From positions 1-64,000 of the forward strand of contig JAZQLC010000052.1 in the NCBI GenBank assembly GCA_045542485.1: a stretch of DNA of 64,000 nucleotides. The letters run 5' to 3'. The position numbers and the translations under genes were made by a program. This document shows positions 8,020 to 15,469 of this stretch, in pieces. The DNA is from SIG575 sp045542485 (lineage in GTDB: Bacteria; Bacillota; Clostridia; Oscillospirales; Acutalibacteraceae). Below the pieces are notes generated by a model. The model made no database searches and was not told the origin of the DNA. It saw only the letters and a program-made list of their open reading frames with translations. Positions within the stretch are counted from its first letter, which is position 1, and each line of letters starts with the position of its first letter.

Positions 8020-8787
8020 ATGAACATAAACAAAATTAACTTTCCCCCTGAACTTATTTCAAAAATTGTTCGTTGTGTTGAGGAAGCCACTGGCGATGAT
8101 ATTCGTATTGATATTCAAAAAAACAATCTGCAAACACGAAATAGTGTTCCTTCTAGGGTATGGGATTTACTTAACACTAATTTAATCAACGAACTTGATA
8201 TAGATGAATGCACAATTGCAAAGACAAAACGCGGTCCTTGGGAAATGCTTGTTATTTTCGAGAAAACGACACAATGTATCTTCACTTTCATGAGAGAAAA
8301 GAGATTTGAGGAACTTAAAAAACAACAGGCTAAGCGAAAAAATATGCACTATGTTGATATGTTATCAAAACAATTCAACAGTGATTTGTTATCAGAAGGT
8401 AGGCAGATGTCTTGGTTTGATGAAAAGTCTTTTTCCGATGAAGATAGACTAACAGAATTAGTTCAAAACCTCCTTTCCGAATTACATGGTGAAGCTGATA
8501 TTGTAAAGAATCATGTTTTAGTTCTTTTTGAAACAGTAGGTTTTCAACTAACACATATCAGAGCGGTGATGGTTACTCCTTCGCTTGATATAGCCAAGGA
8601 TTGTAATGAAAATTGGTCACAATATATTTCAGGCAATGAAAGTGCTGTTGTTGAAAAAATCGAAACACCTGAATCTCCGTCAAATCAGCCTTCACGTGGT
8701 TTGTCATTGAAACCTAAAGCTCTTAATCGTCAAAAGAGCAGTTCAAGAATCAAAGAATCAGATAAGGAAAATATCGAAAAAGCATAA
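8020..8787 (+). CDS. Uncharacterised protein paired with an XRE-ImmA/IrrE gene (DUF5986-like)
   Basis: The 255-residue soluble protein begins MNINKINFPPELISKIVRCV. It has a folded-looking N-terminal half (about 1-120), a helical middle (NLLSELHGEADIVKNHVLVLFETVG) and a disordered Ser/Pro/Lys-rich tail (about 215-255). There is no signal peptide or membrane helix. From memory it resembles the DUF5986 family, usually encoded beside HTH and ImmA/IrrE proteins, but this could not be checked. It has its own consensus promoter, and the next gene follows after 107 bases on the same strand. By analogy with XRE-ImmA systems it may be the partner that the protease or repressor acts on. No catalytic motif was found. 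Confidence 0.72.
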   Translation: MNINKINFPPELISKIVRCVEEATGDDIRIDIQKNNLQTRNSVPSRVWDLLNTNLINELDIDECTIAKTKRGPWEMLVIFEKTTQCIFTFMREKRFEELKKQQAKRKNMHYVDMLSKQFNSDLLSEGRQMSWFDEKSFSDEDRLTELVQNLLSELHGEADIVKNHVLVLFETVGFQLTHIRAVMVTPSLDIAKDCNENWSQYISGNESAVVEKIETPESPSNQPSRGLSLKPKALNRQKSSSRIKESDKENIEKA

Positions 8788-8894
8788 CAATAGAATAAAA
8801 CTAATTTGTATTGCTAAATACCCCTCACATATTTTTGTTGTTATATCTGTATGTTATCAAATATTATTTATTGTTTTATAAGAGGAGTACTACA

Positions 8895-10046
8895 ATGAAC
8901 AGAGTTTTTAACGGAGAACGATTAAAGAAAGCAAGAATTTATAGAGGTTTGACAGTTGCAGAATTAGCTGAAAAAGTTGGCTGTCAACGTCAAACACTTT
9001 CTATGTATGAAATATCTAAAAGTTCTCCTTCGGATAACAATATAATCAAACGCATCTCCCACGAACTTGATTTTCCAATCAATTATTTTTACGAAAAAAC
9101 TGTTTCAAACATATCAGAAACAGTATACTTCCGTTCTTTGCTGACTACAAATAAAAAGTATCGCAATGAGCAAATTGTAAAAATGGAATTTTTATCTCAG
9201 GTCTATATGTTGTTGCAAGATTACATCGAATTTCCACAGTTTGAAACAAATAATATTTCAAGTGAATTATCTCCGAAAGAAGCTGCTAAGGCATTAAGAG
9301 AATTATGGGGGTTGGGAAATGAACCTATTGATAATTTAATCTCAATTGTTGAACAGCATGGAATATTAGTAACATCTTTTGCAACAACTACTGATGATGT
9401 TGATGCTTTTAGTCAATTAGTAACTCTTTCAGATGCCCCCACATTTCTTATTGCATATTCAAATAATAAAACATCTGCAGCTCGAATTCACTTTGATATA
9501 GCTCATGAATTAGGTCATATTCTCTTACATGATTGGAGCGAAGATATTGAAAGCCTCCCCAAAGATGAATTTAAAGCTATAGAAAGAGAGGCCAATGACT
9601 TTGCCGCTGAATTTTTGTTGCCAGAAGAAACGTTTAAAAGAGATGCCCAAAACGGACCTCAAACGATACCATACTACAAGCTTTTAAAAAAGAAGTGGAA
9701 GGTTTCAATCGCGGCAATGATTAGACGGGCGGAAAAGTTAGGCGTTATGACGACAGAGGAGTATCAAAATCTTATAAGAACAATGCAAAGAAGAGGTCAA
9801 AGAAAAGAAGAACCTTTGGATGATATTTTGCTTACCGCAGAACCGGCATTATTAAAGATGTCTGTTATGATGTTGTTGCAAGAGAAGGTATTTACACCTG
9901 ATGAATTCATGAATGAACTTTCAAATGAGTATGGATTAAGCATAAATGCGTCTGAAGTTGAGTATTTATTAGATTTACCTAGAGGAACCCTTGCTACAGC
10001 AAAAATTATAAGTTTTCCAACTTTACAGGTTAAATCAAAAGATTAA
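8895..10046 (+). CDS. XRE helix-turn-helix and ImmA/IrrE-type metalloprotease fusion
   Basis: I start at the ATG at 8895 (MNRVFNGERLKKARIYRGLT), preceded by AGAGGAG; the longer frame has no ribosome site. The protein is 383 residues. Residues 9-65 form an XRE HTH (LTVAELAEKVGCQRQTLSMYE). The ImmA/IrrE (M78) domain follows with HELGH (204-208) and a downstream EREANDFAAEFLLP (230-243) that should supply the third zinc ligand. A helical C-terminal tail covers about 300-383. Family members cleave or regulate repressors of integrative elements and stress genes. The layout suggests a sensor-protease controlling this locus. A strong terminator follows. Confidence 0.9.
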   Translation: MNRVFNGERLKKARIYRGLTVAELAEKVGCQRQTLSMYEISKSSPSDNNIIKRISHELDFPINYFYEKTVSNISETVYFRSLLTTNKKYRNEQIVKMEFLSQVYMLLQDYIEFPQFETNNISSELSPKEAAKALRELWGLGNEPIDNLISIVEQHGILVTSFATTTDDVDAFSQLVTLSDAPTFLIAYSNNKTSAARIHFDIAHELGHILLHDWSEDIESLPKDEFKAIEREANDFAAEFLLPEETFKRDAQNGPQTIPYYKLLKKKWKVSIAAMIRRAEKLGVMTTEEYQNLIRTMQRRGQRKEEPLDDILLTAEPALLKMSVMMLLQEKVFTPDEFMNELSNEYGLSINASEVEYLLDLPRGTLATAKIISFPTLQVKSKD

Positions 10047-10063
10047 GAAGTGTAATTGATTAA

Positions 10064-10100
10064 GAGCAGTGGCCGATGACCACTGCTCTTCGTTTTTTTT
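10064..10100 (+). terminator. Rho-independent terminator
   Basis: GAGCAGTGG/CCACTGCTC, nine pairs with a seven-base loop, then TTCG and a run of eight Ts. It closes the 8020-10046 transcript. Confidence 0.9.
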
Positions 10101-10105
10101 GTAAG

Positions 10106-10471
10106 TTATTTATATATCAATTCGCTATAAACAATCTCTCGTGCTCGTGCTTGAATATTGCTCATTCTTTCAATCCATATTAGCTGAGCATCTTCTTTCA
10201 GCTGCTCGGTTACACCTTCAACCTCTTTCGCCTGTTCAACAAGATTATCAAACATATCCCGTGCCTGATTTTCTATTTCGACACAGTGCTGATAAAGTTT
10301 ACCTTGAGTTAGCAGTGTTGTAAATAACACTTTCTTGTGTTTCAGAAGATAGTCTTTATGTAACATACCCCATTGGCCGAGGGTGATATTCGATTCTTCG
10401 AGCGGTAAGACGAGGTTAGGGATTAAATAGTCACCAACCTGACGATATTCAATTGTATTTTTGTTTGGCAT
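10106..10471 (-). CDS. tnpV: TnpV-type transposon-encoded protein
   Basis: The 121 residues match the TnpV pattern: IEYRQVGDYLIPNLVLP at the start, then GQWGMLHKDYLLKHKKVLF, LLTQGKLYQHCVEIENQARDMFDNLVEQ, GVTEQLKEDAQLIWIERMSN and a final QAREIVYSELIY. TnpV proteins are carried by Tn4451-like and related integrative elements in Clostridia. Their biochemical role is not established. An AGGAGG lies just upstream of the ATG. The gene supports reading 1-13.4 kb as an integrative element. It is convergent with the ImmA/IrrE gene across the shared terminator region. Confidence 0.85.
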   Translation of the reverse strand: MPNKNTIEYRQVGDYLIPNLVLPLEESNITLGQWGMLHKDYLLKHKKVLFTTLLTQGKLYQHCVEIENQARDMFDNLVEQAKEVEGVTEQLKEDAQLIWIERMSNIQARAREIVYSELIYK

Positions 10472-10797
10472 AGAAAATCCTCCTTTAATTTTGTAGCTCC
10501 ATTGTACAAATTAAAGGAGGATTTGTCGAATATGTGGGTTTTAACTTGTCTCATCGTTGCGAATTTTGAAATTCGAAGATTATAATATCAATCATAATGT
10601 TTAAAAGAACGTATAGCAAAACCTGACTTGTTTCATATATATGATATTAAATAAATCAAGTTAATCAATGTTGTATCTTCAACGACTATTAATATCCGTA
10701 TTTCCTTTGATTTATCAATACATCCCAACTATATATAAGTCTTATGGATATCGATTGCTTTACAATATTTTCCTTATATTTTCTGCATTGCTATGTA
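10472..10797. other. Gene-free AT-rich stretch
   Basis: I see no supportable gene, RNA or repeat here. Short frames lack ribosome sites and have biased, membrane-like composition typical of AT-rich noise. The promoter of the next operon begins at 10798. Confidence 0.5.
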
Positions 10798-10826
10798 TTG
10801 ACTTGAAGATAATAATAATATATAAT
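10798..10826 (+). promoter_or_regulatory. Promoter of the HD-phosphohydrolase operon
   Basis: TTGACT (10798-10803), 17-base spacer and TATAAT (10821-10826), 36 bases before the ATG of the first gene. Confidence 0.85.
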
Positions 10827-10861
10827 GTTATATACTTATTTTTTATAGAAGAGGTTTTATT

Positions 10862-11239
10862 ATGTGTTACTTTATTGGTATTGAAGATTTAGTTGCAAAC
10901 GCTTTGATTGAATTAGTTGAAAAAACAGGTAATAGAACTATCTCTTTTTCTCAATTAAACAAATATGGAGAAGCTGTCATAGCAAGATTGAAGAAAGATT
11001 CGATGGATGTAACTCTAATTTTTACACGTGATACTACCGATCAATTTTTTCACGATTGCTCCGATATTTTTTGCATAAATGAGGTTGATTCTGATATTCA
11101 AATAACATTGAATGAAAATATATCTACAAATTATTTGCGCAAAAGATTTCGTATTAATTTGGCGTTAAACTTATTGTCAGCATTCGTTGCACCTGATACA
11201 GTCAATGCAATAATTGGTGATGCAAATGAAGCAGTTTAA
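10862..11239 (+). CDS. Small uncharacterised protein, first gene of HD operon
   Basis: This 125-residue soluble protein (MCYFIGIEDLVANALIELVE...) has mixed alpha/beta character. A first helical part (LVANALIELVEKTGNRTISFSQLNKYGEAVIARL) could be a DNA- or protein-binding helical unit, followed by strands (MDVTLIFTRD, DIQITLNE) and a C-terminal helix (LALNLLSAFVAPDTVNAI). No known motif was recognised. GAAGAGG lies before the ATG. Its 3' end overlaps the start of the HD-domain gene by about 20 bases, so the two are almost certainly co-translated. It is probably a partner or regulator of the HD enzyme. Function unknown. Confidence 0.75.
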   Translation: MCYFIGIEDLVANALIELVEKTGNRTISFSQLNKYGEAVIARLKKDSMDVTLIFTRDTTDQFFHDCSDIFCINEVDSDIQITLNENISTNYLRKRFRINLALNLLSAFVAPDTVNAIIGDANEAV

Positions 11240-12959
11240 GGATCCAATCTATGGTTATGTTTCTATTGATAGGAATATAGTAACCAATATAATTGATACC
11301 CCGGAGTTTCAAAGACTTCGCTATATTAAGCAAACAAGTTACTTGCCTGTTTATTCAGCAGCCTTACATAACCGATTTGTACACTCTCTAGGCGTTTATT
11401 TTCTGGGAAAGAAAGCATGTGAAGCTTTATTTAAAAACTCTAAAGAGATTATTGATGAATACAATATTGAACTTCAAATAAAAAACATATTTGAACTTGC
11501 ATGCTTATTGCATGATGTTGGCCATGCACCGTTTTCTCACTCAGGAGAAGATTTTTATATTGATGATGAAAAAACTATTTATAATTTATTAGTAGAAACA
11601 GTAGCTGATGATGATTTTTCTACCGATGTTATTAAATATTATCATGCCAATGGAAAAACAGCCGCTCCCCACGAAATAATGAGCGTTATTGTTGCTTTAA
11701 AACAATTTAGTAGTTTCTTCCATAACGCAAAGGAACGCAGTTTCTTTGCTAGATGTATCACAGGATATAAATATAGAGATACTGAAAAGAATGCAGAAAA
11801 TGCCATATTGAACGCCTTTGTCTCATTACTTAATTCCACGACCATAGATGTAGATCGTCTTGACTACTTAATCCGAGATGCATATGTAATGGGATATAAC
11901 AGCATATCGATAGATTATGATAGACTTTTAAGCAACACTATATTAGTAAAAGTTCAAGATTCTATTGATCATGCACCGATACAATTGGCATACAAGAAAT
12001 CTGCTTTAAGTGTTATTGAAAATGTAATATATGCACATGATGCAGAAAAAAAGTGGATTCAAAATCATCCGGTAATTCTATATGAAGTATTTTTGATTCA
12101 GCAACTTCTTGCTAGTGTCAAATCCAATTATAAGAAAAGAACAAATACGGATTTATTCTCGTTGAATTCACTACTTCCATCAAACGGTGTTCCTGATAGC
12201 TCTATTTATTTAAAAGCAAAAGAAGTTCTAGAAGATCTGAAAAATAGCCAATATAAGGATGAATTGAAAGATCAGTTAGGCGCATTAGAAGAATATGTAA
12301 TTAATTCGCATATACCAGAAAAAATATCACTGTTGTGCGATGATGATATTATTCATTTTGCAAAAGCTATTAATCCTATTTTTGCAAAAGAACTTTTTAA
12401 TAGGAACGAACGCCATCATCCCATATGGAAATCCGAATCCGAATATAAAATATATTTAGATGGTTTTATTGGTGATGAAAGTTATGAAGAGCTACAATCT
12501 CAAATTAAACTGTTAATAAAATTTCTCAATGAAGAAGCTCCAAAACCATCAATTAATCAAGAAGCAATAGACAAGTGTACTTCCTTGTTGCAATCAATCC
12601 CCACATCAGCTTTTTCTGATCCCGATAAAGCTGATATGACTCATAGGTATACAATCATTTTAAATTGGCTGAATGCCTTTAAAAAAATAGTTGAAAAGCA
12701 ATCTTTAGAAACATTTGACTTTGTTATTGTAACCGCTTCAAATTTTGAAAGTAGTTTTAAAAAAGATGATTTGGGAAATACACCTATTTATTTTCCTGAA
12801 ACAGGAAAAACTCATCCCTTAAAGAAGTTAATCAATCTATTTTCAACAAAGAACATTGATCGCCGTAAATTTTTCTATGTATATTGCAAGAAGTCCAACG
12901 AAGAAAAAATCGATGCTCTTTACGTTGGAAAAGAGATTGCTAAATTAATTTTAGAATAG
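11220..12959 (+). CDS. HD-domain phosphohydrolase, SAMHD1/dNTPase-like (COG1078 type)
   Basis: With the ATG at 11220 the protein has 579 residues. It opens KQFKDPIYGYVSID, then TPEFQRLRYIKQTSYLPVYS and HNRFVHSLGV (His55), then LLHDVGHAPFSHSGE (His98-Asp99), and later TIDVDRLDYLIRD, which supplies the fourth metal ligand of the SAMHD1/COG1078 arrangement. Family members hydrolyse dNTPs or other nucleotides, and several dNTPases protect bacteria against phage. The C-terminal ~300 residues are helical and family-typical in size, with no other domain recognised. The start is uncertain: TTG 11214, ATG 11220 and ATG 11226 are all possible because it overlaps the upstream gene. A terminator follows directly. 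Confidence 0.88.
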   Translation: MQMKQFKDPIYGYVSIDRNIVTNIIDTPEFQRLRYIKQTSYLPVYSAALHNRFVHSLGVYFLGKKACEALFKNSKEIIDEYNIELQIKNIFELACLLHDVGHAPFSHSGEDFYIDDEKTIYNLLVETVADDDFSTDVIKYYHANGKTAAPHEIMSVIVALKQFSSFFHNAKERSFFARCITGYKYRDTEKNAENAILNAFVSLLNSTTIDVDRLDYLIRDAYVMGYNSISIDYDRLLSNTILVKVQDSIDHAPIQLAYKKSALSVIENVIYAHDAEKKWIQNHPVILYEVFLIQQLLASVKSNYKKRTNTDLFSLNSLLPSNGVPDSSIYLKAKEVLEDLKNSQYKDELKDQLGALEEYVINSHIPEKISLLCDDDIIHFAKAINPIFAKELFNRNERHHPIWKSESEYKIYLDGFIGDESYEELQSQIKLLIKFLNEEAPKPSINQEAIDKCTSLLQSIPTSAFSDPDKADMTHRYTIILNWLNAFKKIVEKQSLETFDFVIVTASNFESSFKKDDLGNTPIYFPETGKTHPLKKLINLFSTKNIDRRKFFYVYCKKSNEEKIDALYVGKEIAKLILE

Positions 12960-12963
12960 AAAT

Positions 12964-13000
12964 AATAACATCTCCTAGTATTAGGGGATGTTATTATTTT
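12964..13000 (+). terminator. Rho-independent terminator after HD gene
   Basis: AATAACATCTCCT pairs with AGGGGATGTTATT around a six-base loop, with A before and T after the stem, so it may act in both directions. Confidence 0.85.
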
Positions 13001-13061
13001 AATCTCTTATGCATTGATTAAATATTAAGTATAAGTCTTACATAAATAAGAAACAACTCTT

Positions 13062-13205
13062 TTATTCACCGCTCAGCCTTGCTGTAAGTTGTTCTTCTTT
13101 ATCTGCAAGGCTACTCAGTTTCTTATTGAGTTTTGGTGTAAATTCTGAATTTACCTCTTGTGGCTCAAGGTTGTCATAATAGAAATCTTCAATGATATTA
13201 TCCAT
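13062..13205 (-). CDS. Small mobile-element protein (47 aa)
   Basis: The frame begins MDNIIEDFYYDNLEPQEVN and ends with a helical stretch (KLSSLADKEEQLTARLSGE). The N-terminus resembles short proteins of the DUF6809 type found in integrative elements of Clostridia; this is from memory. It lies 13 bases downstream of another small gene on the same strand and may be coupled to it. No function is known. Confidence 0.55.
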   Translation of the reverse strand: MDNIIEDFYYDNLEPQEVNSEFTPKLNKKLSSLADKEEQLTARLSGE

Positions 13206-13218
13206 AATAACACTACTC

Positions 13219-13374
13219 TCAATTTTCGCTTTTATCAATGATTTTTAACAACAGTTCATCAACATCCTCTGTAGGCAAATCTTCAGCCAAAAGCATATTG
13301 CGAAACTCATTCATACCGTTGATAAGTAAATTGCACTCAAAATCTGTAAACTTAATTTTAGTTTTTCTTTCCAT
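13219..13374 (-). CDS. Small mobile-element protein (51 aa)
   Basis: The 51 residues (MERKTKIKFTDFECNLLING... ending DELLLKIIDKSEN) follow an excellent AGGAGG ribosome site. The pattern of a short basic start, FTDFE..LLINGMNEFRN, and a final VDELLLKIID recurs in small proteins near the ends of Clostridia integrative elements, as far as I recall. It is transcribed with the 47-residue gene. It is the last accessory-looking gene before the tmRNA and so gives a lower bound for the right end of the first element. Confidence 0.65.
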   Translation of the reverse strand: MERKTKIKFTDFECNLLINGMNEFRNMLLAEDLPTEDVDELLLKIIDKSEN

Positions 13375-13512
13375 AACAAAACCTCCTGTTACTTGGTAGC
13401 TTTATTCTACCTTATAACGGGAGGTTAGTCGAATGTGCGGATTTATTTTCGGTAGATGCTACCAAAATTGTTGTTGCTTAGTGCTGAAACTGAATATCAT
13501 ATATAAACAAAA

Positions 13513-13550
13513 AATCCGAAACCGTCGCCGATTGGCAAAAGTTTCGGATT
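13513..13550 (-). terminator. Terminator of the tmRNA gene
   Basis: AATCCGAAAC and GTTTCGGATT form a ten-pair stem; on the minus strand it is followed by TTTTTTGTTT, ten bases past the tmRNA 3' end. Confidence 0.9.
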
Positions 13551-13559
13551 ATTTGCTTT

Positions 13560-13908
13560 TGGTGGAGATGGCGGGAGTCGAACCCGCGTCCGAAAACTCA
13601 TTCTCACAACTTTCTACGAGTGTAGCCGATTATTTAAGATTCCCCTCAAAGCGCGTCAGTCGGCAGACTCACTTATCGGGTAGCCTTTGATGCATGACAG
13701 GTTACAAGGCGCTCACCTGTTCACGTTCACCACTAGTCGACGTCCTTAAACAAGCCGTGGTACTCTTATTCAGGACGGGTGCTTAGTTAAGCAGCCTGTA
13801 AAACTGTGTTTTTGTCGTTTATTTTTAAACGTTGCGATTTTTTAAGTGGCACCGCACCACTACTCGCTTATCATGATTCAAAATCCCCGTCGAAATCCTT
13901 TCATCCCC
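13560..13908 (-). ncRNA. ssrA: tmRNA (transfer-messenger RNA)
   Basis: On the minus strand the 5' end GGGGATGAAAGGATTTCGACG and the 3' end GACTCCCGCCATCTCCACCA give the standard alanine-type acceptor stem, with a G-U at the third pair and an encoded CCA. The T arm (GGGTTCGA-type) is clear. The tag frame ends NDKNTVLQAA followed by TAA, in good agreement with LAA/QAA-ending degradation tags. The RNA rescues stalled ribosomes with SmpB, whose gene lies 66 bases upstream. It is about 349 nt, one-piece and looks intact. Confidence 0.96.
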
Positions 13909-13974
13909 ATATTTTCGCTTTGTTAGTGTGAAGAGTGAAAAAATCGTAGGACTTGTTATCGCATTGTAAAAATA

Positions 13975-14448
13975 TTATTCCCTGTTTTTATCTCTCAATG
14001 CTCTTTCCACATCACGGGCTGCATCTTTTTTTGCTGCAACGGCGCGTTTGTCGTAGAGTTTCTTACCTTTACAAAGTCCGATTTCCACTTTCGCTCTGCC
14101 CTTTACAAAGTAAATCGAAAGAGGAATCAGTGTCAGGCCCTGCTGTTTGGTAAGTCCGAAATAGCGACTTATCTCCCGCTTGTGGAGAAGAAGTTTTTTC
14201 GGTCTCATAGGGTCACGGTTAAAGATGTTTCCGTGCTCATAGGGACTGATGTGCATTCCGTGGATGAAAACTTCTCCATCCTTGAAACTGCACCAGGAAT
14301 CCTTAAGATTCACTTTTCCCTGACGGACAGATTTCACTTCCGTACCGAAAAGTTCAAGACCTGCTTCAACTGTTTCTTCAACAAAATAGTCGTGATACGC
14401 CTTTTTGTTGGTCGCCACTGCTTTATTTTCATTTTTCAAGCGTATCAC
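13975..14448 (-). CDS. smpB: SsrA-binding protein SmpB
   Basis: This is the 157-residue tmRNA-binding protein with family motifs NKKAYHDYFVEETVEAGL, ELFGTEVKSVRQGKVNLKDSW and the C-terminal basic tail that enters the mRNA channel. GLTKQQGLTLIPLSIYF and GLCKGKKLYDKR are also canonical. It brings alanyl-tmRNA to stalled ribosomes. The gene sits directly upstream of ssrA on the same strand. The annotated GTG start lies very close to AAAGGG; a TTG three codons in (giving KNENKAVATNKKAY) has a better distance and may be the true start. Confidence 0.97.
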   Translation of the reverse strand: MIRLKNENKAVATNKKAYHDYFVEETVEAGLELFGTEVKSVRQGKVNLKDSWCSFKDGEVFIHGMHISPYEHGNIFNRDPMRPKKLLLHKREISRYFGLTKQQGLTLIPLSIYFVKGRAKVEIGLCKGKKLYDKRAVAAKKDAARDVERALRDKNRE

Positions 14449-14504
14449 GCCCTTTCATTTTATATATTTATTCTGAATTTTTCAAATGCAATTTATTCAA
14501 AAAA

Positions 14505-15104
14505 TTACAGAATCTGTCTGCCCTCGATAGCCCTCTGGAGTGTAATTTCGTCGGCGTATTCAAGGTCACCGCCTACGGGCACACCATAGGCAAGTCGTGA
14601 AACCGTAACACCGAATGGCTTTATGAGTTTTGAAAGATACATAGCCGTTGCCTCGCCCTCAACAGTGGGATCGGTAGCCATAATAACTTCCTTTATATCC
14701 CCTGCCGCAACACGGGAAATAAGTGATTTGATATTAAGCTCGTCAGGACCGATTCCGTTGATAGGTGAAATCGCTCCGTGAAGAACATGGTATGTACCCT
14801 TGAACTCCCTCGTTCTTTCAAAAGCCAGAACATCCGCAGGATTTTCAACTACGCAGACAAGACTTTTATCCCTGGTAACACTTGCACAGATAGGACAAAG
14901 TTCACTGTCTGTCAGGTCACCGCAGACAGCACATCTGTGGATTTTTTCATGCGCATCAATTATACACTGAGCAAAGTTCTTCGCATCCTTTTCGGACATA
15001 CCGAGAACATGGAACGCTATGCGCTGTGCACTCTTCTTACCTATGCCCGGCATACGTTCAAACTGCTCAATAAGACGGGCAAGAGGTGCAACCTTGTAGC
15101 CCAT
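14505..15104 (-). CDS. recR: Recombination mediator protein RecR
   Basis: The 199-residue protein shows the RecR order: N-terminal helix-hairpin-helix (RMPGIGKKSAQRIAFHVL), four-cysteine zinc finger (CAVCGDLTDSELCPIC), then a TOPRIM domain (VCVVENPADVLAFERT, ATDPTVEGEATAMYL) and the C-terminal GVPVGGDLEYADEITLQRA. With RecO and RecF it loads RecA at gaps. Length and motifs are complete. Its ATG overlaps the ybaB stop by one base (TAATG), and the cluster dnaX-ybaB-recR is a classic conserved operon. Confidence 0.98.
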   Translation of the reverse strand: MGYKVAPLARLIEQFERMPGIGKKSAQRIAFHVLGMSEKDAKNFAQCIIDAHEKIHRCAVCGDLTDSELCPICASVTRDKSLVCVVENPADVLAFERTREFKGTYHVLHGAISPINGIGPDELNIKSLISRVAAGDIKEVIMATDPTVEGEATAMYLSKLIKPFGVTVSRLAYGVPVGGDLEYADEITLQRAIEGRQIL

Positions 15105-15454
15105 TAAAACAGACCACCAAGTCCGCCGAGACCGCCGAGACCTGATTTTGCAGATTCCATAGCGCTCTCCATAGCGTCAACTGACTTTTTGATTGCCTCG
15201 TTAACTGCTGCAACCACCATATCTTCAAGCATTTCTGCATCTTCGGGGTCGATAACTTCGGGGTCGATTTTGATTCTCTTTACTTCGTGTGTACCGAGAA
15301 CAACTGCTTCAACTGCTCCGCCACCTGCTGATGCGGTAAACTCTGTCTGTTCGATTTCTGCCTGTTTTGCTTCCATATCAGCCTGCATATCCTGAATTTT
15401 TTTGAGCATAGCTGCCTGGCTCATACCGCCCTGATTGGGAATTCTTGCTTTCAT
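15104..15454 (-). CDS. ybaB: YbaB/EbfC family nucleoid-associated protein
   Basis: The 116 residues match YbaB: N-terminal Met/Gln-rich helix (MSQAAMLKKIQDMQADMEAKQAEIEQTE in part), the strand FTASAGGGAVEAVVLGTHEVKRIKIDPE and a C-terminal helix EDMVVAAVNEAIKKS followed by a Gly/Leu-rich tail. The family forms tweezer-like dimers that bind DNA and coat the nucleoid. It is co-transcribed between dnaX and recR with a 15-base gap to dnaX. Nothing unusual is seen. Confidence 0.96.
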   Translation of the reverse strand: MKARIPNQGGMSQAAMLKKIQDMQADMEAKQAEIEQTEFTASAGGGAVEAVVLGTHEVKRIKIDPEVIDPEDAEMLEDMVVAAVNEAIKKSVDAMESAMESAKSGLGGLGGLGGLF

Positions 15455-15469
15455 TTTTATCTCTCCTTA

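Noticed and set aside
13375..13560. tmRNA 3' end as attachment site of the first element
   Set aside because: I found no second copy of the tmRNA 3' end in the window, and the visible recombinase is of the serine type, which does not usually use such sites.
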